Source: Candidatus Methylophosphatis roskildensis (GTDB lineage: Bacteria; Pseudomonadota; Gammaproteobacteria; Burkholderiales; Rhodocyclaceae). From it: a stretch of 64,000 nt of DNA. This document shows positions 56,326 through 64,000 of the stretch, one piece after another. Within the stretch, counting starts at the first letter, position 1, and each line of letters opens with the position of its first letter. The notes under the pieces are model-generated. The model ran no database searches and was not told the origin of the DNA. It saw only the letters and a list, made by a program, of their open reading frames with translations. The stretch covers positions 1,054,001 through 1,118,000 of the forward strand of contig JADJEV010000004.1 of assembly GCA_016708905.1 (NCBI GenBank). Direction: 5' to 3'. The position numbers and the translations under genes were made by a program.

Positions 56326-57996
56326 TTGAAGCCGCATCAGAAGAGCACGGTCGTAACGCTGCTGCAGAACGGGGTCTCGCAGCGCGAGATCTGGCGCAAG
56401 ACGGGGATCGATCGTAAGACGATCCGCAAGCTTGCCCAGGAGACCGAAGCCGAGGCAAATTCCCCCATGGCCACCGGCTCGCCCGGGCTGGCCGTTCAAA
56501 TTCCTCCACCCTGGCCACCGGCGCTGGCGCCCGATCCATCCCCGCTGCGGCTACCTGCGCACGCCCGTTCAGCCTGCGAGCCGCACCGGGCATGGATCGA
56601 GGCGCAGGTGCGTTTGGGTCGCAACGCCATGGCGATCTACCAGGATCTGGTGGATCGCTTTGGCTTCGAGGGCCGCTACAACAGCGTCAAGCGCTTCTGC
56701 CGGGCGCTGCGCACCCAGGCGCCGGAGCAATTCGACCGGCTGGAGTTCCTGCCCGGGGAAGAGGCACAGGTCGACTACGGCGAGGGCGCGCCCACGCTTC
56801 ATCCGAGCGGCCGGTATCGCAAACCGCGGCTGTTCGTGATGACGCTTCGCTACTCGCGCCGCTCGTATCGGCAGGTGGTGTGGAAGTCGAGCAGCCAGGT
56901 GTGGGCGTGGCTTCACGAGCAGGCCTTCCGCTACTTCGGCGGTTGCTGCCAGTACGTGGTGCTCGATAACCTGAAAGAGGGCGTCATCCGCCCGGACATC
57001 TACGAGCCGCAACTGAACCGCCTGTACGCGGCGATGCTCGCCCATTACGCGGTCGTGGCCGATCCGGCCCGCGTTCGTGATCCGAACCGAAAAGGGTCCG
57101 TGGAAAACGCGATCCAGCACACCCAGGCCACGGCTCTGGCGGGGCGGCGCTTCGAATCGATCGAGGCGCAAAACGCCTTTCTCATGCATTGGGAAGAGAA
57201 GTGGGCGGCCCAGCGCATTCACGGCCGGGCCAAGCGCCAGGTCGAGGAGATGTTCCAGGAGGAGCGCGCCCACCTCAAGGCGTTGCCTATCGAGGGCTTC
57301 CGCTACTTCGAGGAGGGCACGCGCACGGTGCAGGACGACACCACCGTTCAGGTTGACAGCGCCTGGTATGCCGCGCGCCCGGCCCCGATCGGCGCCGAGG
57401 TGTTGGTCCGCCTCTATGAGCACGAGATCGAGATCCGCGACCTGCACACGCTGGCGCTGATCCGCCGCCATACGCGCGCGAGGCGCAAGGGCGCAGTCGA
57501 ACTGCCCGATGCCGAGCGCCTGTTCAACCCCTCCCGCCAGACACACCAGATCCTCAAGCGCGCCGAGCACATCGGCCCCCACACCCACGCGCTGTGTCGC
57601 GCGTTGTTCGAGCAACGTGGGCGCGAGGCGCAGAAGAGCATGTGGGGTATCGTGGGGCTGCACCCGCGCTATCCGGCCTGCATCCTGGAGCAGGCAGCCG
57701 CCAGCGCGCTCGCCCGCCACATCCACGCCTACAAGGCCGTGCGCGCGATCGCTGAGCAACTGCTCGCTCAGGCCATCGCCCGGCTCGATGGAACCCAGCC
57801 GGAATTGCCCCTGGGTGACGCTGGCTCGCCGCTCACCCAGCAGCACGAGCTCATCCGTGATCCCGCCGAGTATGCCGCGTTCTTCAACCGCAGTGTCGGC
57901 ACGGAGCCGTTGGCGCCCGATACGCCCGCACCCTCACAGGCAACCGAGCGCGTGCAGCCACCGCTGGGCGAACCACAAGCGCAGGACTGCGCATGA
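56326..57996 (+). CDS. istA: IS21 transposase IstA
   Basis: This DDE transposase of 556 residues starts at TTG 56326, seven bases after GAGGAGGT (a GTG at 56317 is less well spaced). The N-terminal HTH (NGVSQREIWRKTGIDRKTIR) binds IS ends. The DDE core has VDYGEGAP, VLDNLKEGV and the ENAIQHTQ Glu segment. The C-terminus is long and basic to Pro-rich. It works with IstB to join donor ends to target DNA. Confidence 0.93.
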   Translation: MKPHQKSTVVTLLQNGVSQREIWRKTGIDRKTIRKLAQETEAEANSPMATGSPGLAVQIPPPWPPALAPDPSPLRLPAHARSACEPHRAWIEAQVRLGRNAMAIYQDLVDRFGFEGRYNSVKRFCRALRTQAPEQFDRLEFLPGEEAQVDYGEGAPTLHPSGRYRKPRLFVMTLRYSRRSYRQVVWKSSSQVWAWLHEQAFRYFGGCCQYVVLDNLKEGVIRPDIYEPQLNRLYAAMLAHYAVVADPARVRDPNRKGSVENAIQHTQATALAGRRFESIEAQNAFLMHWEEKWAAQRIHGRAKRQVEEMFQEERAHLKALPIEGFRYFEEGTRTVQDDTTVQVDSAWYAARPAPIGAEVLVRLYEHEIEIRDLHTLALIRRHTRARRKGAVELPDAERLFNPSRQTHQILKRAEHIGPHTHALCRALFEQRGREAQKSMWGIVGLHPRYPACILEQAAASALARHIHAYKAVRAIAEQLLAQAIARLDGTQPELPLGDAGSPLTQQHELIRDPAEYAAFFNRSVGTEPLAPDTPAPSQATERVQPPLGEPQAQDCA

Positions 57997-58115
57997 GTAC
58001 GCGGTGCACTCGCAACACCTGGGGGCGCCGCCCCAAACCCCTGCACTCGCCGTAAGGCAGGCCGGCAGGCGAAAGAACTGCCTGCCAACCCGCCAGGAGC
58101 GTATTTCTCCGGTCG

Positions 58116-58168
58116 CCGTCAAGGGTGCGCTGCGCCGGGCGAGAAAACCCCTCGCCCGCCCTTGACGG
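58116..58168. repeat. Strong hairpin between istA and istB
   Basis: CCGTCAAGGG/CCCTTGACGG outside and CGGGCGAG/CTCGCCCG inside form a two-part stem. It lies in an unusually long spacer of about 285 nt; the two IS21 genes are commonly much closer. It may limit or pause istB expression. Confidence 0.6.
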
Positions 58169-58281
58169 AACCGCCGCCACGCCGGGCTCAACGCCGACAA
58201 ACCCGCGGCGTCCAAGCTCAACGCCCGCGCACGCCCAGCACCGATACCACCCATTACCCACCGTCCAGGAGACCCCAAGCC

Positions 58282-59052
58282 ATGAGCATGAGCATGATGG
58301 AAATCGAAAAAACCCTCAAACAGCTGCGCCTGTCGGGCGTGCGTGCCACCCTGGAGACGCGCCTGATCGAGTCCCAGGCTTCCAGCCTGTCGTTTCTCGA
58401 GACCTTCTCGGCCCTGCTCCAGGATGAGCTGGACCGGCGCCAGTCTCGCCTACTGGAGCGCCGCTACCAGCTCTCCGGGCTCGAGGAGCGCGCTTCGCTG
58501 GCGGAATTCGACTGGGGCTACAACCCCAAGATCCCCAAGCGCACCTGCTTCGAGCTGCATACCCTGAAGTTCATCGCCGAGGGCGACAGCGCACTGCTGA
58601 TCGGTCAGCCCGGCACCGGGAAGAGCCACATCGCCAAGGCGATCGCCTATTCGGCGCTGCGCTCGGGGCTGCGCGTGCTCTACGGCGAAGCCGATGAGCT
58701 GCTCGCCAATCTCGCTCAGGGCGCGAGCGCCGACAAGCGCAAGCTGCTCAAGCCCGTCATCGACGCCGACCTGCTGGTGCTCGACGACTTGTTCCTGGCC
58801 CGCCACCTCCCGGCCGAGGCCGCCGACGCCCTGCAATCGATCCTGCACAAGCGCTACAAGCTGCGACGCAGCTCGCTCATCACCTCAAACCGCATCATCG
58901 AGGATTGGCACAAGTTTCTCGGCGACGCCGCCCTCACCACCGCCATCCTCGACCGCCTCCTGCACCGCAGCGTCCTGCTCGAGTTCCGCGGCAAAAGCTA
59001 TCGCCTCAAAGAGGCCGCCAGCCGACTTGCCAAAGCTACCCATCCCGAGTAA
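58282..59052 (+). CDS. istB: IS21 helper ATPase IstB
   Basis: This 256-residue AAA+ ATPase has Walker A GQPGTGKS and Walker B LLVLDDLF, then TSNRIIEDW. It binds target DNA and recruits IstA. The start follows CAGGAG with ATGAGCATGAGC codons. Confidence 0.95.
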   Translation: MSMSMMEIEKTLKQLRLSGVRATLETRLIESQASSLSFLETFSALLQDELDRRQSRLLERRYQLSGLEERASLAEFDWGYNPKIPKRTCFELHTLKFIAEGDSALLIGQPGTGKSHIAKAIAYSALRSGLRVLYGEADELLANLAQGASADKRKLLKPVIDADLLVLDDLFLARHLPAEAADALQSILHKRYKLRRSSLITSNRIIEDWHKFLGDAALTTAILDRLLHRSVLLEFRGKSYRLKEAASRLAKATHPE

Positions 59053-59277
59053 CAATCCCCACACTCCTGTCCTCGCCCCTGGGGGATTTTGACCTGGCCA
59101 CAGGTGGAGGAATTTCAAGTGGCCGCCGGGGGTGAGCGAGGGCACCGCGCATGACCCGAAAACCCAGCCAGATAGCCATTCTTCAACGGACTTACTCGTC
59201 GCAGTTTTGCTGCACGCTCCGGATTTGGGACGCAAGAAAGGTCCGCCGATAACAAAGTAGGCGCGCGAGGAGAGGTC

Positions 59278-59667
59278 ATGTCGTTCAAAGCCCAGTGGTA
59301 CAGAGACAAATTCGCGAAAAAGCGCGAGAGGGGCTTCCGGGGCTACCCGGTCGCAACGGTCGCTTTCTACGGTCCAGACGACAAGCGCGCAACGAAAGTC
59401 TCGATCGGCATCATCGCGTACGAAGGTGCTGAGGCTGACCCTCTTGAAAGGTGGTTCTCCGACACCATAGACGCCAGAGCCGATCCTGAAATCGCTGAAG
59501 CAATTATTAGCTTCATCGAGCAGCATGGCGCCAAGTCAGTCGTGGCCCTCGATCGCATCATCGGCTGCCCGCATGAGGAGGGCATCGACTACCCAGAAGG
59601 AGAACAATGTGCCCAGTGTTCATTCTGGGCCAACCGTGAGCGCTGGAGTGGCGATCTTGTGCAATGA
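59278..59667 (+). CDS. Unknown 129-residue protein with Cys/His zinc-like site
   Basis: It starts behind GCGAGGAGAGGTC. It has a beta-rich core (YPVATVAFYGPDDKRATKVS) and a C-terminal Cys cluster (IGCPHEEGIDYPEGEQCAQC). The CPH and CAQC could form one zinc site. No named family was recognised. It lies 137 nt after the IS21 end. Confidence 0.72.
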   Translation: MSFKAQWYRDKFAKKRERGFRGYPVATVAFYGPDDKRATKVSIGIIAYEGAEADPLERWFSDTIDARADPEIAEAIISFIEQHGAKSVVALDRIIGCPHEEGIDYPEGEQCAQCSFWANRERWSGDLVQ

Positions 59668-59771
59668 GGCAGCCGGGCACTGACCATTCCATCGAGCGGC
59701 CGCGCTTCGGCAAGCTTCGCTTGCGTACGCTCGCCGCTCATGTCTGACGTCGGGCTTTTCAGGACTGACCT

Positions 59772-60224
59772 GTGAAACACATTGCGAATCGCATTTTCGT
59801 CTTCAAGGTCGCTCTCAAATACCAGAAACGAGTCTGGCGGAAGATAGCGATTCGAGGCGATCAAAGTCTCGCTGTTTTCCACGACGCTATATTCAAAGCG
59901 TTCAATCGATACGATGAGCACTTGTATTCTTTTTACTTCTCCAGCAAACCGAGATCCACCAGTCGCGACCGCTTGCAGGGGGCGCGCCGATATGGCTGCC
60001 CCTATTCCGAGGACGACGACGAAGCGGAAAGCACAAGTATTGACAGCTTGCGTCTGCCGCTAAAGGCACAGTTTGAATATCTCTTCGACTATGGCGACGA
60101 GTGGTGGCACGAAATCACACTGGAGGAGATACAGGATCCACGACCCGATTGGACCTATCCTTGCGTGATCGCGGCCTCTAAAGGCGAGCCCCCTCCCCAA
60201 TACGAGGACGCCGACGACTATTGA
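59772..60224 (+). CDS. pRiA4b ORF-3 / IS1096 TnpR-like family protein
   Basis: This 150-residue protein with a GTG start has landmarks of PF07929: IFVFKVALKYQKRVWRKIAI, FHDAIFKAFNRYDEHLYSF, FEYLFDYGDEWWHEITLEEI and the end PPPQYEDADDY. The family is carried by many IS and plasmids; its function is unsettled. Confidence 0.85.
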   Translation: MKHIANRIFVFKVALKYQKRVWRKIAIRGDQSLAVFHDAIFKAFNRYDEHLYSFYFSSKPRSTSRDRLQGARRYGCPYSEDDDEAESTSIDSLRLPLKAQFEYLFDYGDEWWHEITLEEIQDPRPDWTYPCVIAASKGEPPPQYEDADDY

Positions 60225-60684
60225 CCAATGCCCAACCTGTCCCCGTCAGCCGCTCCGCCCGCAAGCTGCTCAGCCTAGTTCGCTACGGCCCTCGGCCTAC
60301 GCTACCCGCATATATCGAACGTTGAACGTCGGCTCCGTTTGGTCGACCGTGGCTGCTTTGGGTTGAGCACTGCCGGTACCGGAAAGAAAAGTAGCTATTC
60401 GGGATACTGTCGCGGCGGGCGACCGCTGAGAATCACATTCCGGCCGTTCGACCCTGATGTCCCGGCCGACCGCTTTGGCCGACCAAGAGTCACTGAGCCG
60501 TCGATCACGCGCGACTGCTGCGGGATGTAGATCGGTCAGTCATCGGGGCGATTTGCGCGACTCGTCAGCTTGTTCAAATGCTACTTCAATTGGCTGGGAT
60601 GGCGGGCGAGTCAAATGGGCACGAGCGGAATACACGAATGCCTGGCCGAATCGGTATCAGGTACGCCAGCGCGACTCGCCGAGA
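60225..60684. other. Gene-free stretch
   Basis: No gene is supported. It contains repeat-like segments and ends at the decayed gene below. Confidence 0.35.
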
Positions 60685-61183
60685 TCATTTTTCGGTACCA
60701 CCATCGACAACCCGCATGATCTTCTTCCCCTTCATCCGGTCTAACCAGCGCAGCGCCGACTTCCCCGCGTCCCAACGTCTTGACCGTAACCACTCCGTTT
60801 GGACGAACGACGATATCGGTTTTCATGCGCCGCCCGCGCACGTAGTCGGCCCGGAAGTGCAATTCGCCACGAACGAATCCCATGCAATTGATGAAATCGG
60901 CCACGCCGAAACCGTCGTTCTCCCGAAACTCCGCCTCGGACATTCCACGCGGCCGTGCATCGGCAAAGGAGAGCACACTGAGCACGAAGAGGAATCCGAG
61001 AGATCCCCACTCGACATCGTTGGAGAGGTCGCCATCCTCCTCGGTCCCAAGCTGCAGCTCGATCTGAACGCCAAATTCGGCCTCGTCCGGCGCCGGTTGG
61101 ATTTTCGAACCAAGAACCAGGAACTCGACCAGCGTACCGGACTTCAGGAGTTCGGCCGCCGCAGCTTGATCGTAAGCGTTCAT
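60685..61183 (-). pseudogene. Unknown 165-codon gene with a frameshift in a G run
   Basis: It starts MNAYDQAAAAELLKSGTLVE and keeps clear coding (GFLFVLSVLSFADARPRGMS, LHFRADYVRGRRMKTDIVV). At GGACGCGGGGAAG near 60790 the natural end lies in the next frame (GKSALRWLDRMKGKKIMRVV) and stops at 60685. It is a small conserved family of unknown function. A one-base G-run error would restore it. Confidence 0.65.
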
Positions 61184-61240
61184 TGTTCGGCAAATTGTAC
61201 TGCCGAACAGATCCCCTCGACGCAGTTGAATGTCATCGTT

Positions 61241-61462
61241 TCAGAGCAACGGACCGATCTCGCGGCTGGAATGCCAGAAGGCGACGACTTGAAGCACTTC
61301 TCCGCGGACACGGTAATAGACGAAAATTCTGGCCGGCAGCCGCCGACCCAATTCAGCCTGATGACATATGTGAGTTTTTTGTCCGCTTACTGATTTCGAA
61401 GCGGCCATCCGGGGAAACGCTTCCTTCGTTGGCGCCTCGTCCGTTGCCAACGTTCGCCACAA
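61241..61462 (-). pseudogene. ParE/RelE-like toxin C-terminal fragment
   Basis: The C-terminal 35 residues (PARIFVYYRVRGEVLQVVAF then WHSSREIG) match the RelE/ParE end (RxxYRv..VxvxxxxHxxR). The first half of the frame is unlike a toxin, so the N-terminus is lost or out of frame. No antitoxin is seen. Confidence 0.4.
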
Positions 61463-61537
61463 GCCGACCGCCGTGAGTCGGACCTTATTTCCAGATCACG
61501 TCTGGAACGCCTGATCAAGGAGACGCTAGGAGCCGAC

Positions 61538-61760
61538 TCACCGCTCCCTTCCCGCCTCGTGAAACGCCTTCTGCACCGGCGAGAGCAGGTATGCGCACAC
61601 TGCGGGTGCCGAGGTTGATCCCCGCCGTCACCTGCATGCCGGGTGTGAGCGGAAGCGAGATGCCATCATGGGCGAGCTGCTGCGCATCGAATTCCACCAG
61701 GGCGCGGTAGATCAGCCCCCTGCCGGTTTTCTTCTGCTTCTCGCTTTCGCCGGCCGCCAC
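61538..61760 (-). pseudogene. HlyD-type secretion adaptor fragment
   Basis: GLIYRALVEFDAQQLAHDGI and SLPLTPGMQVTAGINLGTRS match the C-terminal domain of type I secretion adaptors. The last part (YLLSPVQKAFHEAGRER) is in another frame. Only about 75 residues remain. Confidence 0.6.
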
Positions 61761-61780
61761 CGGCAGAAGCCATTCACCCG

Positions 61781-64000
61781 CTACGCAGCCTCGGATCGGG
61801 CGACGAATCGATAGCCGCCCCGCCCACCGCTCTTCGCCTCGTAGAGTGCCCGATCGGCCCTCTCGATCAGCTCGGCGCTGCGGCTGCCGTCCTGCGGAAA
61901 GATGGCAATGCCGACGCTGGCACCGACACTCGCCAGCGCCCCGTCCGATAGCGGGAAAGGCTGGCGGAGCTGCCGAATGACATCGTCGGCCACTTTCGCC
62001 GCGGCATGAGGGTCGGCGATTTCGTCGAGCACGATAACGAATTCGTCGCCGCCAAGACGTCCCAGCGTATCGAAATCCCGCAGGCGCCGCCTTATGCGCG
62101 TGCCAACCGCAATCAGCAACTCGTCGCCGGCCTTATGACCGAGCGTATCGTTGACTCGCTTGAACCCATCGAGATCGATGAACAGCACGGCGCCCATCCC
62201 TGCATGACGTCTCGCACCGGCGATCGCATGGTCCAGCCTCGATACCAGCAGCAGCCGGTTGGGTAGGTCGGTCAGCCCATCGTGGTGTGCAAGCCGCTCC
62301 AGCTCGCTCTGCGCGTGTTTCATCCGGCTGATATCGATCGACGAGCCAACGTAGTTGACGATGTCGCCATCGTCATCACGGACGGCACTGATGCTGATCC
62401 ACTCGAGGTAAATGTCGCCACTCTTGCGCCGATTCCAGATCTCGCCTTGCCAGTTGCCACCCTCCGACAATGCTTTCCAGATATTCAGATAGAACCCGCG
62501 GTCATGCCGGCCCGATTGGAGGATGCGCATGTTTCTCCCGCGCAGCTCATCCAGCGAGTACTCCGTGATCCGCGCGAACGCAGGATTCGCATCGACCACA
62601 TCGCCTTTGGTATCGGTGATGACGATACCTTCCTCAGTGTTGTTGAAGACCATCGCCTGCTGCCGCACCCGCTCGAGCATACGATGATTCTCAGTGACGT
62701 CGGCGAACACCACCGCTAAGCGTCCTGGCTGCGTCTGGTATGCGCTGACCCTCAACCAGCGATCGAGCGGACCAAAGCGCTCCCGAAAGTGCGCCGGCTC
62801 GCCGGTGAACGCGACCGCAGCGAACCGCTCGATCCACGACCGCTCGATAGCCGGGTATATCTCGCGCGCAGTCCGGCCGATCAAGTCCCGGCTCTTTACG
62901 CCGGTGTGCCGCGCATACGTCGCGTTTGCCAACAAATAGCGCACATCATCGGGTTTGCCGGCAGCGTCGCAGACGATTTCCAGCAGACAGAACCCCTCGC
63001 TCATCATGTCAAACAGGGTTCTGAACTGCGCCTCGCTTGCTTGAAATGCCTGCTCCGCCGCGTTGCGCTCGGCAACCCGGTCAGCGAGCAGGCGAACATA
63101 GGCATGCTGCCGACGTTGATAGAAGGACATTCCGAGCGCAGCCACTAGACCCAGCAGACCGAACAAGCAGGCCGTTGCCAGCGCCTGCTGACGCCACTGT
63201 GCATAGATGGCTGGTATCGCCCGGCTGATGGCCATTATCAGTGGCTTGTCGATCGAGATCGCTGCTGGCCGGATCGTGCGCAGTGCCGTCAGCCGCTGAT
63301 CGCCAGCGGAGGTGGTCACGCCGGCAAACACATCGGTCACCGCGCCGCTCTTCAGGTGCTGATTGAAGAGCGAGTCGGCCTGCGCGCTCAGATCGATACT
63401 GGCGAGGTCCTCGGCAGCCTCGCTGCTGAATACCAGCTTGCCATCGCCGTGCGCCACCGAGGCCGCCACATCTTGCGTGTATCGCACCGAGTACAGCAGA
63501 GTCCTGAAGAACTCCGGACCGAGAATCGCCAGGATAACGCCGCCGAACTTGCCGTCCCGATCGGGCACCGCCTTGCCAAGACTTATGGCATAGACGCCGA
63601 TCGGGGTTGCAAACGGCGCCGAGACATGGAGCACATTCGGGTTGTCGTCCCGGCGAACGGCAAGAAATCGTTCGCTGTCGTGGAAGTTGCGGCCGATCAA
63701 CTCCTGTCGGTTGCTGGCGATTGCGTCTCCGTCGGCATTCGTCAAGACGAAGGCCCGTATACCGATCATCGCGCTGGCCAATGACTGCAGGCGCTTGTTG
63801 GCCAGGAGCTCGCCGTTCTGTTGCGCCAGAAGCCAAGGCAACTCGTTGCGGATCGAGTCGAGCGCGGAATCCGTCGTGGTCAGTCGCAGGCTCAGGTTTT
63901 CGTCGACGATCCTGGCTTGGTTCGCCAGCCGTTCCCGCTCCTGAGCGTCGATCGCACGATACTCGCGGTACAGGCCATGAGCGATGACGCCAGCAACAAC
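61781..64000 (-). CDS. Diguanylate cyclase, dCACHE-PAS-PAS-GGDEF (5' end outside window)
   Basis: 739 codons are visible. The frame is open to the right window edge, so the start is missing. The order is an extracytoplasmic sensor (VDENLSLRLTTTD through FATPIGVYAISLG), a membrane segment (ATACLFGLLGLVAALGM), a first PAS-like domain, a second PAS with PAC (NNTEEGIVITDTKGDVVDAN, NYVGSSIDISRMKHA) and GGDEF. The catalytic site RLGGDEFVI is intact, as are DHDGLTD-type positions (LAHHDGLTDLPNRL). It makes cyclic di-GMP in answer to an outside signal. Confidence 0.93.
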   Translation of the reverse strand, partial: VVAGVIAHGLYREYRAIDAQERERLANQARIVDENLSLRLTTTDSALDSIRNELPWLLAQQNGELLANKRLQSLASAMIGIRAFVLTNADGDAIASNRQELIGRNFHDSERFLAVRRDDNPNVLHVSAPFATPIGVYAISLGKAVPDRDGKFGGVILAILGPEFFRTLLYSVRYTQDVAASVAHGDGKLVFSSEAAEDLASIDLSAQADSLFNQHLKSGAVTDVFAGVTTSAGDQRLTALRTIRPAAISIDKPLIMAISRAIPAIYAQWRQQALATACLFGLLGLVAALGMSFYQRRQHAYVRLLADRVAERNAAEQAFQASEAQFRTLFDMMSEGFCLLEIVCDAAGKPDDVRYLLANATYARHTGVKSRDLIGRTAREIYPAIERSWIERFAAVAFTGEPAHFRERFGPLDRWLRVSAYQTQPGRLAVVFADVTENHRMLERVRQQAMVFNNTEEGIVITDTKGDVVDANPAFARITEYSLDELRGRNMRILQSGRHDRGFYLNIWKALSEGGNWQGEIWNRRKSGDIYLEWISISAVRDDDGDIVNYVGSSIDISRMKHAQSELERLAHHDGLTDLPNRLLLVSRLDHAIAGARRHAGMGAVLFIDLDGFKRVNDTLGHKAGDELLIAVGTRIRRRLRDFDTLGRLGGDEFVIVLDEIADPHAAAKVADDVIRQLRQPFPLSDGALASVGASVGIAIFPQDGSRSAELIERADRALYEAKSGGRGGYRFVARSEAA

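Larger units (their letters stand above)
56164..59140 (+). mobile_element. Complete IS21-family insertion sequence
   Basis: istA and istB are enclosed by imperfect inverted ends. The left end has CGGCGGCCACCCAAACTCC and the right end, complemented, has CGGCGGCCACTTGAAATTCC. A second inner match, CACTTGTGGCCACTTGAAAA against CACCTGTGGCCAGGTCAAAA, gives the multiple terminal sites typical of IS21. Limits are approximate; a target duplication was not resolved. Both genes look intact. Confidence 0.87.

Noticed and set aside
56569..57846. Minus-strand frame opposite istA
   Set aside because: Antisense to a clear IS21 transposase.

Overview
The window is high-GC DNA from a Gram-negative bacterium, most likely an environmental betaproteobacterium of the Rhodocyclales/Burkholderiales type. 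This is inferred from codon bias, an acr3/arsI/sigZ-type arsenic island, a PEP-CTERM exosortase substrate, SEC-C, GH31 and transglutaminase/DUF2126 families and an IS21 element. No rRNA, tRNA or CRISPR array was found. The region is accessory and worn: it holds many intergenic repeats, IS remnants and genes split by single-base indels. Several of those splits sit in G runs, so some may be assembly errors.

Layout. 1-6.5 kb: a ten-gene arsenic island on the minus strand, read arsR, arsI, arsC (thioredoxin type), acr3, arsC (glutaredoxin type), a SigZ-like sigma factor, an ArsP-like permease, an MBL-fold protein, a CxxC thiol protein and a rhodanese. Several junctions are ATGA overlaps. An out-of-frame duplicate of the Acr3 N-terminus lies before acr3, and the rhodanese frame stays open past its TGA to the window edge. 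7-7.6 kb: a frameshifted small integrase. 7.9-15.3 kb: a three-gene operon with its own good promoter, coding two different CHAT (caspase-like) proteins on either side of an LCAT-like serine hydrolase. Copies of a short repeat flank it. It is the best candidate for an undescribed system.

16-22 kb: a glutathione S-transferase, an HtrA-like protease, two decayed genes of unknown function, a small cytochrome c and a deleted YceI-like lipoprotein. 22.4-28 kb: plasmid-like DNA. It holds a tyrosine recombinase coupled to an unknown gene, about 800 bp packed with more than 20 different hairpins, a centromere-like iteron palindrome, parM-like and parR-like genes, and two Cas4-like/PD-(D/E)XK reading frames in one operon. 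28-29.3 kb: repeats and large hairpins. 29.3-34 kb: a GH31 enzyme resembling alpha-1,4-glucan lyases, a large heme-motif protein and an IS6 remnant. 35.5-39 kb: a PEP-CTERM protein, three tandem tail-collar paralogs and a GNAT acetyltransferase.

40-51.5 kb: a HEAT/zinc/TPR/SEC-C protein and a divergent cluster. On the minus strand it has a proteasome-type protease, an N-formylglutamate amidohydrolase and a transglutaminase-like protein. On the plus strand it has a DUF2126 protein, a frameshifted transglutaminase and a SHOCT protein. These families co-occur in bacteria and probably act together on peptides or gamma-glutamyl bonds. 52.7-56 kb: an XRE/ORF6N regulatory pair and three unknown genes. 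56.2-59.1 kb: a complete IS21-family element. 59.3-61.8 kb: small accessory genes and fragments. 61.8-64 kb: a diguanylate cyclase cut by the window edge.
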